64,000 bases of DNA from Pseudomonas sp. B21-048 (GTDB lineage: Bacteria; Pseudomonadota; Gammaproteobacteria; Pseudomonadales; Pseudomonadaceae): the NCBI RefSeq assembly GCF_024748615.1, contig NZ_CP087168.1:1178001-1242000 (forward strand), read 5' to 3'. The notes under the pieces were generated by a model, which saw nothing but the letters and a program-made list of their open reading frames with translations, made no database searches and had not been told where the DNA came from. Positions within the stretch are counted from its first letter, which is position 1; each line of letters starts with the position of its first letter. A program made the translations under genes and the position numbers. Shown here piece by piece: positions 8,428 to 18,191 of the stretch.

Positions 8428-9207
8428 ATGAGCAACATGAACCACGAGCGTGTCCTCAGTGTTCACCACTGGAACGACACTCTGTTCAGCTTCAAGTGCA
8501 CCCGCGATCCGGGCCTGCGCTTCGAGAACGGTCAGTTCGTGATGATCGGCCTGCAACAGCCCAACGGCCGCCCGCTTATGCGTGCTTACTCGATAGCCAG
8601 CCCGAACTGGGAAGAGCATCTCGAGTTCTTCAGCATCAAGGTGCCTGATGGCCCGCTGACTTCCCAGTTGCAGCATCTGAAGGAAGGCGACGAGATCATC
8701 ATCAGCAAAAAGCCTACCGGCACGCTGGTGCTGGATGACTTGAAGCCTGGCAAACATTTGTACCTGCTCAGTACCGGTACCGGTCTGGCGCCGTTCATGA
8801 GCGTCATCCAGGACCCGGAAACCTACGAGCGTTTCGAAAAAGTGATCCTGTGCCACGGCGTGCGTTACGTCAATGAAGTCGCTTACCGCGAGTTCATCAC
8901 CGAGCACCTGCCGCAGAACGAATTCTTCGGCGAGGCGCTGCGTGACAAGTTGATCTATTACCCGACCGTGACCCGCGAGCCGTTCGAGAACGAAGGTCGC
9001 CTGACCGACCTGATGCGCAGCGGCAAGCTGTTCAGCGACATCGGTCTGCCACCGATCAACTCGCAGGACGACCGTGCCATGCTGTGCGGCAGCCCGAGCA
9101 TGCTCGACGAGACCAGCGAAGTGTTGAACAGCTTCGGCCTGAAAGTTTCGCCGCGGATGCGCGAGCCGGGTGATTACCTGATCGAGCGTGCGTTCGTCGA
9201 GAAGTAA
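8428..9207 (+). CDS. fpr: Ferredoxin/flavodoxin-NADP+ reductase
   Basis: 259-residue single-domain FAD reductase that moves electrons between NADPH and ferredoxin or flavodoxin. It has the FAD-binding RAYSIASPN near residue 52, the NADP-binding LLSTGTGLAPF near 113, LCGSPSML near 227, and the bacterial-type short C-terminus ending in VEK. The ATG at 8428 follows CCAGGAG. The divergent finR probably controls it. A terminator and REP repeats follow. Confidence 0.94.
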   Translation: MSNMNHERVLSVHHWNDTLFSFKCTRDPGLRFENGQFVMIGLQQPNGRPLMRAYSIASPNWEEHLEFFSIKVPDGPLTSQLQHLKEGDEIIISKKPTGTLVLDDLKPGKHLYLLSTGTGLAPFMSVIQDPETYERFEKVILCHGVRYVNEVAYREFITEHLPQNEFFGEALRDKLIYYPTVTREPFENEGRLTDLMRSGKLFSDIGLPPINSQDDRAMLCGSPSMLDETSEVLNSFGLKVSPRMREPGDYLIERAFVEK

Positions 9208-9219
9208 GACGTTGTTTGG

Positions 9220-9270
9220 GTGACGCAGAGCGTCACTGGATGCATTCCCACGCGGAGCGTGGGAACGATC
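9220..9270. repeat. REP-type palindromes downstream of fpr
   Basis: Two adjacent palindromes: GTGACGC-AGA-GCGTCAC (9220-9236) and TTCCCACGC-GGA-GCGTGGGAA within 9242-9270. The second motif recurs near 42.7 kb and 48.2 kb. Confidence 0.75.
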
Positions 9271-9307
9271 AGCCCCCATTGCCTGTGCAGGCAATGGGGG
9301 CTTTTTT
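9271..9307 (+). terminator. Rho-independent terminator of fpr
   Basis: AGCCCCCATTGCC-TGTGCA-GGCAATGGGGGCT hairpin followed by a run of T. Confidence 0.88.
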
Positions 9308-9332
9308 ATGCCCGACGCAAACCTTGTAGGCG

Positions 9333-9416
9333 CTGTCGAGTGAAACGAGGCTGCGATCTTTTGATCCTGTTTTTTAAAGCAACATCAAAAGATCGCAGCC
9401 TCGTTTCACTCGGCAG
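9333..9416. repeat. Large inverted repeat of the GATCAAAAGATCGCAGCC family
   Basis: Arms of 33 bp (9333-9365 and 9384-9416) with one mismatch, around an 18-nt spacer. The core GATCAAAAGATCGCAGCCT, or its complement, recurs at 39.98 kb. The right arm ends on the base before the trmO stop codon, so it may also end trmO transcripts. Confidence 0.8.
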
Positions 9417-10121
9417 CTAATACACGTTGGAGACGGGAATGACTTCGAGGACACGGATCAGGTCCGGCGTGGGGTAATGCCAGCGCACGTCCACATCCCA
9501 GAACTGCGCACCGTATTCCCTTTCTGGTGCAGGAATCTGATACGCCGGGCGTGGGTCTTGCGCCAGGCATTGCTCGATCAGTTCGACCAAGGGCTCATCA
9601 AGGCGCTGAGCATGGTCATGAGCCTGTTGCAGCGCTGAGTCTGTCCATTGCACAGAAATCAACTGTGGCGGGGCGCTGGCGATGCTGTTGGACGCCGTGT
9701 CGATAATGTCGGCGTAGGGCACGTAAGGTTTGATGTCGAGAATCGGCGTCCCGTCGAGTAGGTCGATGCCGGAGATCCACAGCCGATTGGCTTCGACCTT
9801 GTCCAGCTTGACCACTGATTGACCGATGCCATTGGGTCGATGCGTCGCGCGAGTGGCAAACACGCCCATGGATTTGTTGCCGCCCAGGCGCGGAGGGCGG
9901 ACTTTCAGGCGTGGCTTTTCTTCCAGAGCCTGATGGAACAGGAACAACAGCCAGACATGGCTGACCTGTTCCAATCCCTGCACCGCATCACCCTGATCGA
10001 ACGGCGCCACCAACTCCAGCACGCCTCGAGCGGCCGGGGCCAGTTGCGGCTGGCGCGGAATGGCGAACTTCTCCTTGAAACAGGAGCGTACGAAGCCGAT
10101 GGGGGAAACGCTGTAGGTCAT
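9417..10121 (-). CDS. trmO: tRNA (N6-threonylcarbamoyladenosine37-N6)-methyltransferase TrmO
   Basis: 234-residue protein, the same size as E. coli TrmO. It is a SAM-dependent beta-barrel enzyme that methylates t6A37 to m6t6A in threonine tRNAs. Signatures are the start MTYSVSPIGFVRSCFKEKFA, GVFATRATHRPNGIG in the middle and DLLDGTPILDIKPYVPYAD, followed by a C-terminal domain with RADP-like RPAYQ. It is followed by an inverted-repeat element. Confidence 0.92.
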   Translation of the reverse strand: MTYSVSPIGFVRSCFKEKFAIPRQPQLAPAARGVLELVAPFDQGDAVQGLEQVSHVWLLFLFHQALEEKPRLKVRPPRLGGNKSMGVFATRATHRPNGIGQSVVKLDKVEANRLWISGIDLLDGTPILDIKPYVPYADIIDTASNSIASAPPQLISVQWTDSALQQAHDHAQRLDEPLVELIEQCLAQDPRPAYQIPAPEREYGAQFWDVDVRWHYPTPDLIRVLEVIPVSNVY

Positions 10122-10150
10122 TGTGGGGCCCAGCTACAAGTCTCAAGTCT

Positions 10151-10186
10151 CAAGCTGCAAGCTGAACAAAATCGGCTTGCAGCTTG
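10151..10186. repeat. Inverted repeat CAAGCTGCAAGC
   Basis: Perfect 12-bp arms around a 12-nt spacer, preceded by short direct repeats of TCTCAAG. It is a low-complexity intergenic repeat of the AGCTGCAAGCT type between two minus-strand genes. Confidence 0.65.
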
Positions 10187-10201
10187 TAGTTTGCCGCTGC
10201 T

Positions 10202-10669
10202 TTACACTCTCACTCGAAGAGTGAGCCCCTTGAGGAAGTTGCGCAGCAACTGGTCGCCGCACGGACGGTAGTTGGTGTGGCCGAACTTGCGGAACAGCGC
10301 GCTCAGCTCTGGCTTGGACACCGGGAACTCGGCGGCCTTGAGGATCGCGTGCATGTCGTCTTCTTTCAGTTCGAAGGCCACACGCAGTTTCTTCAGGATG
10401 ATGTTGTTGGTCACCGGCACTTCGATCGGCTGCGGTGGACGGCTTTCGTCCTTGCCGCGCTTGAAGATCACCAGGCCATCGAGGAAATGCGCCATGACCT
10501 CGTCCGGGCAGCGTACGAAGCCTTCCTCGTCTTCCTCTTTCTTGTCGAGGTACGTCAGCAGGTCTTCCATGGACACGTCCATGCCGCCGAGCTTGATGAT
10601 CTCGATGACTTTCTTGTCGCTGATGTCGAGCATGTAGCGCACGCTGCGCAGTACGTCGTTATGAATCAT
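10202..10669 (-). CDS. DUF1456 (YehS-like) protein
   Basis: 155-residue cytoplasmic protein made of two similar halves of about 70 residues. Each has the pattern N-[DI]-[VI]-L-[RK]..R.A..L.......I: NDVLRSVRYMLDISDKKVI and NNIILKKLRVAFELKEDDM. This duplicated helical unit is the DUF1456 architecture of E. coli YehS. The molecular function is unknown and neighbours give no clue. Confidence 0.82.
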   Translation of the reverse strand: MIHNDVLRSVRYMLDISDKKVIEIIKLGGMDVSMEDLLTYLDKKEEDEEGFVRCPDEVMAHFLDGLVIFKRGKDESRPPQPIEVPVTNNIILKKLRVAFELKEDDMHAILKAAEFPVSKPELSALFRKFGHTNYRPCGDQLLRNFLKGLTLRVRV

Positions 10670-10744
10670 GGTGTGCAGTCCTGATATTCAGCAGTGGGCG
10701 CCGCATAAACAGCGGCGCCGAAATGTATGGCGGCGTGAAAAGTC

Positions 10745-11455
10745 TTAGAACTTCTCTTTGCCGGACAGGTAGCGCCATTGCCCCAACGGCACTTTGCCGA
10801 TGGACACGCCGCCGATGCGGATGCGGCGGATGGCGATGACCTTCAGGCCTACAGCCTGGCAAAACAGGGCGATCACGCCTGGTTGTGGGTTCTTCATCGC
10901 AAAACGCAGGCGGTTTTCGTTCTGCCAGCTGGCTTTGACTGGCGGCAGTTCCTTGCCCTTGTAGGTCAGGCCGTGATTCAGGCGGTTGAGGCCGTGAGCC
11001 ACCATGTCGCCTTCAACTTCGACCACATACTCTTGCTCGATCTTGGCGGAGTCCGCAGTGAGTTTGCGCAGGATTTTCCAGTCCTGGGTGAACACCAGCA
11101 GACCGCTGGCATTGGCCTGCAGATCGGTGCTGGCGGTCAGGCGCAGGAAGTGGCCCTTGAGCGGGCGTTTGCCGTAGCGGTGTTCTTCGCTCAGGGTCTC
11201 GGCGCTGATGGTTGCCATGGCCGTTTCCGCATCCATGCCCACGGGCACGTTCAGCAGGATAGTCACCGGTTCCGGCGCAGTGGCCTTGGCTTCAGGATCA
11301 AGCTCGACTTTCTGGTTCTCGACCTTGAACTGCGGCTCGTCGATGACTTCACCGTCCACGGTGACCCAGCCGCCCTCGATGAACAGCTCAGCCTCCCGAC
11401 GGGAACAGCCGACGAGTTCGATGAGGCGTTTGGAGAGACGAATCGGGTCAGTCAT
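10745..11455 (-). CDS. RsuA/RluF-family rRNA pseudouridine synthase homologue with altered catalytic motif
   Basis: 236 residues: S4 RNA-binding domain (residues 3-50, SKRLIELVGCSRREAELFIE) and an RsuA/RluF-type synthase domain. The family converts a specific rRNA uridine to pseudouridine using an Asp in GRLDxxTxGLL. Here the aligned segment is STDLQANASGLLVFT: the residue five before the conserved Gly is Gln113, not Asp, and the nearest Asp (111) is shifted by two. The enzyme may be inactive or use a different geometry. The ATG at 11455 is chosen because the S4 domain begins right after it. Confidence 0.75.
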   Translation of the reverse strand: MTDPIRLSKRLIELVGCSRREAELFIEGGWVTVDGEVIDEPQFKVENQKVELDPEAKATAPEPVTILLNVPVGMDAETAMATISAETLSEEHRYGKRPLKGHFLRLTASTDLQANASGLLVFTQDWKILRKLTADSAKIEQEYVVEVEGDMVAHGLNRLNHGLTYKGKELPPVKASWQNENRLRFAMKNPQPGVIALFCQAVGLKVIAIRRIRIGGVSIGKVPLGQWRYLSGKEKF

Positions 11456-11540
11456 GACAGGGCCGTAACAAAAAAGGGGTGAGCATTGTACCTGCCTGGC
11501 GCCGGTTAATCGCGAATCCATTTGCGCCGTGTGGCTTTTT

Positions 11541-11637
11541 TGTGGGGGCGGGCTTGTCGGATCGCCGCACCGCTGCGATAGCATCGCTGCGACCTGACAG
11601 ACAGGCAGACCGCGTCGCAGGCAAGCCAGCTCCCACA
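11541..11637. repeat. REP-like element with TGTGGG... / ...CCCACA ends
   Basis: A stretch bounded by TGTGGGGGCGGGCTTG on the left and CAAGCCAGCTCCCACA on the right, which pair imperfectly. It has GATCGCCGCACCGCTGCGAT inside. It is related to the elements at 24.95 and 43.44 kb. Confidence 0.6.
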
Positions 11638-11659
11638 TTGTTCTATGTCGGGTCAGCCA

Positions 11660-12133
11660 TTAACCATTACGCGTCAGTTGTTGAGACTGGCGTAAACGCA
11701 TGTGCAGCAACGGATAGGGCTGGCCCATGCCGTCATGCTCGGAGCGGCCGATCACCTCAAAGCCCTGTTTGAAGTAAAAGCCCAAGGCCTGCGGGTTTTG
11801 CTCGTTGACGTCCAGTTCATCGGCGTTCAGGTGTTCCAGGGCATAGCGCAGCAATTGCTTGCCCAGGCCTTTGCCGCGATGCGCCGGGTCGATGAAGAGC
11901 ATTTCGATCTTGCCCGCCGCGACGCCGGCGAACCCGGTGATGCGCTGGCGTGAGTCTTTGGTGCAGATCAGCATCACCGCGTCGAGGTAGCGGGTCAGCA
12001 CCAGATTCTTCAGCAGGTCGATGTAGCTGTCGGGCAGAAAGTCATGGGTGGCGCGCACCGAGGCTTCCCACACTTGGGTGAGTTCTTCGTAGTCGCTCTG
12101 TTTCGGTGTGTGAATAACCGAGTGTTGGCGCAT
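11660..12133 (-). CDS. GNAT family N-acetyltransferase
   Basis: 157-residue single GNAT domain. The acetyl-CoA binding motif is EMLFIDPAHRGKGLGKQLL (R-G-K-G-L-G), followed by DVNEQNPQALGFYFKQGF, the usual motif B with the catalytic Tyr region, and VIGRSEHD. The substrate is not predictable. The ATG at 12133 is chosen over 12193 because GGAG lies 8-9 nt upstream of it. Confidence 0.88.
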   Translation of the reverse strand: MRQHSVIHTPKQSDYEELTQVWEASVRATHDFLPDSYIDLLKNLVLTRYLDAVMLICTKDSRQRITGFAGVAAGKIEMLFIDPAHRGKGLGKQLLRYALEHLNADELDVNEQNPQALGFYFKQGFEVIGRSEHDGMGQPYPLLHMRLRQSQQLTRNG

Positions 12134-12207
12134 GCCTGCTTGCTCCTTCTTTTTTAGAGCCGTTCCCGTAATGTTGCGAATCCTTTCTCCCACAAAACGA
12201 TAGACGT

Positions 12208-12246
12208 AAAAAAGCCCCGCATCTCGTCAAGAGAGCGGGGCTTTTT
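12208..12246. terminator. Terminator of rimO (bidirectional shape)
   Basis: A run, then AAGCCCCGC...GCGGGGCTT and a T run. It lies 14 nt beyond the rimO stop on the minus strand. Confidence 0.85.
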
Positions 12247-12259
12247 GTATTTTTTGCGC

Positions 12260-13597
<1,338 letters not shown>

Positions 13598-13887
13598 GTC
13601 TAACCTCGGTGTTTTGGGACGCCTCCAGCCGAGAACGGCAAGGCGACAGACGGGCGCTATGTTGCGCCTCTGGTCAAAAAGTGCGCAATTCTAGCGGTGA
13701 GAGGCGCACTTGACCAGCTTTATGCAGGGAAATACGACGAGTGCTGCGCTATGCTTCGCGCCGTTACGCTTTACCGAATTTTTACAGTCAACAAAACGTC
13801 TGTAACGTGATGTAAAACAGCGCATGCTGCACGGCAAAGCATAGTGCTTCTCATAAGAAGTCCGGGTTTGAGTAGTAGGAGTTTTGG

Positions 13888-15789
13888 ATGGGGCAGGCAA
13901 GTAGTCAAGCGGCGGGCGCCGAGCATTCGGCAGCAAAACCGATCGGCATGCTGGTTGCGGCGGTCGGGGTGGTGTATGGCGATATCGGTACGAGCCCGCT
14001 GTACACCCTCAAAGAAGTGTTTTCCGGTGGCTATGGCGTGCCCGTCAACCATGACGGCGTGCTGGGCATTCTGGCGCTGATTTTCTGGTCGCTGATCTGG
14101 GTCGTCTCAATCAAATACATGATGTTCGTGCTACGTGCCGACAACCAGGGCGAAGGCGGGATCATGGCCTTGACCGCGCTGGCCCGACGAGCTGCGGCGG
14201 GGCATGCAAAGTTGCGCACGTTGCTCGTGGTCTGCGGGCTGATCGGTGCGGCGCTGTTCTATGGCGACAGCATGATCACCCCGGCAATTTCCGTTCTCTC
14301 GGCGATTGAAGGCCTGGGGCTGGCATTCGAGGGCATCGACCATTGGGTGGTGCCGCTGTCGTTGATCGTGCTGGTGGCGTTGTTCCTGATTCAGCGCCAC
14401 GGTACGGCGCGGATCGGCATTCTGTTCGGGCCGATCATGGTCACCTGGTTTCTGGTGCTCGGCGCGCTGGGCGTGTATGGCATCAGTCAGCATCCGGAAG
14501 TGTTGCAGGCGATGAATCCGGTGTGGGGCGTACGTTTCTTCATGGTCCATCCGGGCATGGGGATCGCAATTCTTGGCGCTGTGGTGCTGGCATTGACCGG
14601 TGCCGAGGCGTTGTACGCCGACATGGGCCACTTCGGTCGCAAGCCGATCGCCCGGGCCTGGTTCATTCTGGTTCTGCCGGCCCTGGTGCTGAACTACTTC
14701 GGCCAGGGCGCATTGCTGCTCGGTGATCCGGAAGCCGCCCGTAACCCGTTCTATCTGCTGGCGCCAAGCTGGGCGTTGATCCCGTTGGTGGGATTGTCGA
14801 CCATGGCCACGGTGATTGCCTCGCAAGCGGTCATTTCCGGTGCGTTCTCCCTGACCCGTCAGGCGATCCAGCTCGGCTACATTCCGCGCATGCACATTCA
14901 GCACACATCCAGTGCCGAGCAGGGCCAGATCTATATCGGTGCTGTGAACTGGGCGCTGATGGTTGGCGTGATCCTGCTGGTAATAGGCTTTGAGTCCTCC
15001 GGCGCGCTGGCTTCGGCCTACGGCGTGGCAGTGACCGGGACCATGCTGATGACCACGATTTTGGTGTCGGCGGTGATGTTGCTGTTGTGGAAGTGGCCAC
15101 CGATCCTCGCGGTTCCGGTGTTGCTGGGTTTCCTGTTGGTGGATGGTCTTTACTTCGCCGCCAACGTGCCAAAAATCATTCAGGGCGGTGCGTTCCCGGT
15201 AATCGCCGGTATCGCGCTGTTCGTGTTGATGACCACCTGGAAACGCGGCAAGCAATTGCTGGTGGATCGCCTGGACGAAGGCGGACTGCCGTTGCCGATC
15301 TTCATCAGCAGTATCCGCGTGCAACCGCCGCATCGAGTCCAGGGTACCGCCGTGTTCCTCACCGCCCGCCCGGATGCCGTGCCTCACGCGCTGTTGCACA
15401 ACCTGCTGCACAACCAGGTGCTGCACGAGCAAGTGGTGTTGCTGACGGTGGTGTACGAAGACATCCCGCGCGTCCCGCCACAACGGCGTTTCGATGTCGA
15501 TTCCTACGGCGAAGGGTTCTTTCGGGTGATCCTGCACTTCGGCTTCACCGACGAGCCGGACGTGCCTGAGGCCTTGAAGCTGTGCCATCTGGATGACCTG
15601 AGTTTCAGTCCGATGCGCACCACGTACTTCCTCAGTCGCGAGACAGTCATAGCCTCCAAACTCGAAGGCATGGCCCGTTGGCGCGAGGCGTTGTTTGCCT
15701 TCATGTTGAAGAATGCCAACGGCAATCTGCGGTTCTTCAATCTGCCGTTGAATCGGGTGATTGAGTTGGGTACGCAAGTCGAGATGTAA
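13888..15789 (+). CDS. kup: Low-affinity potassium transporter Kup
   Basis: 633-residue inner-membrane KUP/HAK/KT symporter that takes up K+ with H+. About 12 transmembrane segments fill residues 20-460, followed by a cytoplasmic C-terminal domain. Signatures are [17 protein letters not shown] near residue 28 and the [15 protein letters not shown] loop. The gene stands alone, with a 290-bp upstream gap holding its promoter and a strong terminator 9 bp after the stop. Confidence 0.95.
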   Translation: MGQASSQAAGAEHSAAKPIGMLVAAVGVVYGDIGTSPLYTLKEVFSGGYGVPVNHDGVLGILALIFWSLIWVVSIKYMMFVLRADNQGEGGIMALTALARRAAAGHAKLRTLLVVCGLIGAALFYGDSMITPAISVLSAIEGLGLAFEGIDHWVVPLSLIVLVALFLIQRHGTARIGILFGPIMVTWFLVLGALGVYGISQHPEVLQAMNPVWGVRFFMVHPGMGIAILGAVVLALTGAEALYADMGHFGRKPIARAWFILVLPALVLNYFGQGALLLGDPEAARNPFYLLAPSWALIPLVGLSTMATVIASQAVISGAFSLTRQAIQLGYIPRMHIQHTSSAEQGQIYIGAVNWALMVGVILLVIGFESSGALASAYGVAVTGTMLMTTILVSAVMLLLWKWPPILAVPVLLGFLLVDGLYFAANVPKIIQGGAFPVIAGIALFVLMTTWKRGKQLLVDRLDEGGLPLPIFISSIRVQPPHRVQGTAVFLTARPDAVPHALLHNLLHNQVLHEQVVLLTVVYEDIPRVPPQRRFDVDSYGEGFFRVILHFGFTDEPDVPEALKLCHLDDLSFSPMRTTYFLSRETVIASKLEGMARWREALFAFMLKNANGNLRFFNLPLNRVIELGTQVEM

Positions 15790-15797
15790 GCCACATG

Positions 15798-15838
15798 AAA
15801 AAAGCCCCCGTTGCCATGAAGGTAGCGGGGGCTTTTTT
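15798..15838 (+). terminator. Terminator of kup
   Basis: AAAAAAGCCCCCG...CGGGGGCTTTTTT hairpin. The symmetric A and T runs let it also serve the minus-strand DUF3077 gene. Confidence 0.88.
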
Positions 15839-15888
15839 GTGTCCGGTGACTTGAATCCACTGACAAGGGATCTGCGGTGTTGGCACCT

Positions 15889-16215
15889 TTACTGGCTTTC
15901 AGGCAGCTCTTCTTCAGATTCGGTCTTTGTCCGGGCAGGTCGCGGTGTCAGCACCTTCACCACATCATCAATCACTGCCTTGGACATAGCCGTCAGATAA
16001 TGCGCGGCCCAGGCGTGGCGGTCGGTGTCTTTTATGTAGGCTGCATCCTCGGTAAATGATTTGGCGAGGAACAGTAGGTCGGAGGCTTGGGACAATGCTT
16101 CGACGATGGGGACGCCGGCGCGGACGTTGAATAACGCCTGATCCGAGCAGTAGATGAGCGGGGTGAAGCCGATGGTTTTTAGTTCTGAAATCGCGGATGA
16201 ATCTGTTTTAGTCAT
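15889..16215 (-). CDS. DUF3077 family protein
   Basis: 108-residue protein with the DUF3077 pattern: LFNVRAGVPIVEALSQASDLL near residue 28, then a helix with a conserved HAWAAHYLTAMSKAVIDD segment, and an acidic-basic C-terminal tail. The family is common in Pseudomonas, often in several copies, and its function is unknown. The start at 16215 is set by the family N-terminus. The frame stays open upstream to 16686 without good support as protein; that stretch looks like a structured leader. Confidence 0.75.
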   Translation of the reverse strand: MTKTDSSAISELKTIGFTPLIYCSDQALFNVRAGVPIVEALSQASDLLFLAKSFTEDAAYIKDTDRHAWAAHYLTAMSKAVIDDVVKVLTPRPARTKTESEEELPESQ

Positions 16216-16670
16216 GGTGTATTCCCTAGGCTTGAGGAGCTGCCATGTTCGTTTCCAAGCGAATGGGTGGCAGCTGTGCGCAGGTTGGAAAACCGGGAGC
16301 CTAGGAAACCGGCACGTCCGAAGACGTTCCACGCACAACCGCCATGACACAAGATTGCAGCCGTAAAGGTCTGCGGTCATGTTGGGCACGTTGTTGCTAT
16401 TCGCTCGACGGGTTTCCAAGCCCGATCGCTGAATGGTCAGCGACGTCCGGAGAGTATCCCGTCGAAGAAAAGCGCAACAAGGCGGCAAAGTGCCCAAACG
16501 CGAGATTCGGAGTTTGCCTACAAGGTCTGCGGACGTCATCCGATATTGCGACACCTTGTAGTAAACGAAACTAAACGCGGCGGCGATTATACAAGTCGCT
16601 AGATTTTTTGCAGGGTTTCCCAGTGAAAACTGATAGACATCGAAAGGACTTGACGGCTCGATATTTCCAA
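16216..16670 (-). promoter_or_regulatory. Long structured leader upstream of the DUF3077 gene
   Basis: On the minus strand this gap can fold: CCTAGGCT at 16298-16305 (plus-strand reading AGCCTAGG) pairs with the segment at 16227-16234, enclosing AGCTGCCA/TGGCAGCT and a small inner hairpin (TTCG...CGAA). Further upstream, paired segments such as GACGGGTTTCCAAGCCCG occur. It contains no convincing start codon or Shine-Dalgarno. A cis-acting RNA leader is inferred. Confidence 0.42.
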
Positions 16671-16675
16671 TGAGA

Positions 16676-16709
16676 CAAGTGTCCACGTTTTATGGAATGT
16701 GGACACTTG
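16676..16709. promoter_or_regulatory. Perfect 11-bp inverted repeat, operator candidate of the wHTH/NTase/PP2C cassette
   Basis: CAAGTGTCCAC, 12-nt spacer, GTGGACACTTG, ending 14 nt before the first cassette ATG. Perfect arms and position suit binding by the winged-helix protein encoded next, as AbiEi-type regulators do at their own promoters. Confidence 0.62.
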
Positions 16710-16723
16710 GAGTTTTTAGCTTC

Positions 16724-17491
16724 ATGAAGAGTCAAGACATTTTGCTTTTGTTCAAGATGGCCAGCCTGCACGCCCAGGAAGAAAATCTCTTTGGGAAGAT
16801 GGAATCTGAGTCGAATTCGAACAGGGTTGAGGAATTGTTGAGGCCCCAGCAGATAAATCGAATGACGGCAGCGGGGCGAGTGGGGCAGCCGCTAGTCACC
16901 TACCCCGCTGATGGTGAAGAAACTGTATTCCACCGCCAAGAGTTCGACTCACCCTTGGGCGATGAGGATGGGTGGGAAGGGTGGTCGGAGCCTGTACCTT
17001 CTCCGCCGCTGGCGAGCTGGAGTGAGGGTTACTCGTTGCGTGCGTTGTCTGCGTCTCTTGGGCTAAGCAAAAGCGAGGTTTCAAACTCTATCGCCAGGTG
17101 TCGTGAGTCCGGAATTCTCACCAATGACTACGACACCGGGCTTCCGAAAGTTAATCGGCGAGAGCTGCTGAAAATCACCGAGCACGCTCTGAAATACTTT
17201 TTTCCCGTGAAGCCGGGCGCGATGGTTCGCGGTATTCCAACAGGCTTCGCAGCGCCAGCCCTGTCCAAAAGCATCAAGAGCGCTGGCGGGTTGATTCCGG
17301 TTTGGCCTGATGCACTCGGAACTGAGCGTGGTCAGGCGATAGAGCCGCTCTACAAGACAGTGCCGGAAGCGGTGAAGAGGGATAGAACCCTTTATCACTA
17401 TCTTGCGCTTGTTGATGCGATCCGTCTTGGTGGCCCGCGAGAGTGTGGTGTGGCGGTTAACATTCTAAAAGCAGGGATGGGGCTGAAATAA
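16724..17491 (+). CDS. Winged-helix (AbiEi/MarR-like) regulator or antitoxin
   Basis: 255 residues, no enzyme motif. The N-terminus MKSQDILLLFKMASL leads into an acidic, Pro/Trp-rich insert (about 16-100), a helix-turn-helix at about 102-131 (YSLRALSASLGLSKSEVSNS), then a C-terminal domain with VKPGAMVRGIPTGFAAP and ERGQAIEPLY. From memory such proteins recur directly upstream of nucleotidyltransferase genes. The ATG at 16724 is chosen because the alternative at 16670 would put the inverted-repeat operator inside the gene. Downstream gene starts 1 nt after the stop. The likely role is repressor and/or antitoxin; this is inference. Confidence 0.68.
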   Translation: MKSQDILLLFKMASLHAQEENLFGKMESESNSNRVEELLRPQQINRMTAAGRVGQPLVTYPADGEETVFHRQEFDSPLGDEDGWEGWSEPVPSPPLASWSEGYSLRALSASLGLSKSEVSNSIARCRESGILTNDYDTGLPKVNRRELLKITEHALKYFFPVKPGAMVRGIPTGFAAPALSKSIKSAGGLIPVWPDALGTERGQAIEPLYKTVPEAVKRDRTLYHYLALVDAIRLGGPRECGVAVNILKAGMGLK

Positions 17492-17492
17492 C

Positions 17493-18191
17493 ATGTCATC
17501 AAACGCTGATCACAATTATGAGCTCATAGAATTTGTTGCAGACGGCTTGGGAGAGGCGTTTCTCGCTGAGGTTGCCTTTGTCGGCGGTTGCACCACGGCC
17601 ATGCTGGTCACTGACACTGCGGTGCTGGACGACATTCGTTTCACCGATGATGTTGACTTGGTGATCGAGCTGGCAGGCATTAGCGCCTGGCAGCACCTCA
17701 CAGAACGGCTGGCGACCAAGCACTTCAAGATCACCGGTGAGGATGAAGTCAACTGTCGTTTCCGCTTCAACGACGTCGTCGTTGACGTGATGCCTTCTGA
17801 CCCCGAAGTTCTCGGATATGCCAACCGTTGGTTCGTGGAGGGGCTGGCGAGGGCTGATAAATTTACGTTGCCCAGCGGTACCGTAATCCAGATATTTAAA
17901 CCGACCTACTTTCTTGCGACGAAACTAGAGGCCTTTAGCGGTCGCGGTGAGGGTGACCCCTACCACAAAGACGTCGAAGACATCATCATCTTGATTGATG
18001 GTCGTCCAGAGCTTTTGGAGGAAGTTCGCCAAGCTGAGTCTGAGCTCAAAGAATTCATCACGACTGGAATTCGAGAACTCACGGTGCTCAGTGGTATCGA
18101 CTACGTGATTGAAAGCTCGGGCTCGGTGCAGGCTAATCCGGGTAGAGGGCGAATCATTCACAAGCGCATGAAGGACCTGGGCAACGCATGA
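17493..18191 (+). CDS. AbiEii/MNT-superfamily nucleotidyltransferase, putative toxin
   Basis: 232 residues with the polymerase-beta-type fold signature: VGGCTTAML at 30-38, the metal-binding D53-V-D55 in FTDDVDLVIEL, a third acidic residue D98 in VVVDVMP, and the AbiEii/MenT-type KLEAFSGRG (K144, E146) followed by KDVEDIIIL (D160, D163). All catalytic positions look intact. Related enzymes are toxins that add nucleotides to tRNA ends. Here the target is unknown. It is translationally linked to both neighbours: 1 nt after the wHTH stop and overlapping the phosphatase start by 4 nt. Confidence 0.75.
   Translation: MSSNADHNYELIEFVADGLGEAFLAEVAFVGGCTTAMLVTDTAVLDDIRFTDDVDLVIELAGISAWQHLTERLATKHFKITGEDEVNCRFRFNDVVVDVMPSDPEVLGYANRWFVEGLARADKFTLPSGTVIQIFKPTYFLATKLEAFSGRGEGDPYHKDVEDIIILIDGRPELLEEVRQAESELKEFITTGIRELTVLSGIDYVIESSGSVQANPGRGRIIHKRMKDLGNA

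Noticed and set aside
14131..15777. A 548-codon open frame antisense to kup
   Set aside because: It lies opposite a clear transporter gene and reads as a His/Gln/Arg-rich shadow with no domain, which high third-position GC readily produces.
15889..16686. A 265-residue version of the DUF3077 protein starting at 16686
   Set aside because: The extra 157 residues run through paired leader segments and the cassette operator, and have no protein-like pattern. The family start is at 16215.
16670..16723. Upstream start of the winged-helix gene
   Set aside because: It would place the perfect inverted repeat inside the coding region; MKSQDILLLF at 16724 is the family-like N-terminus.
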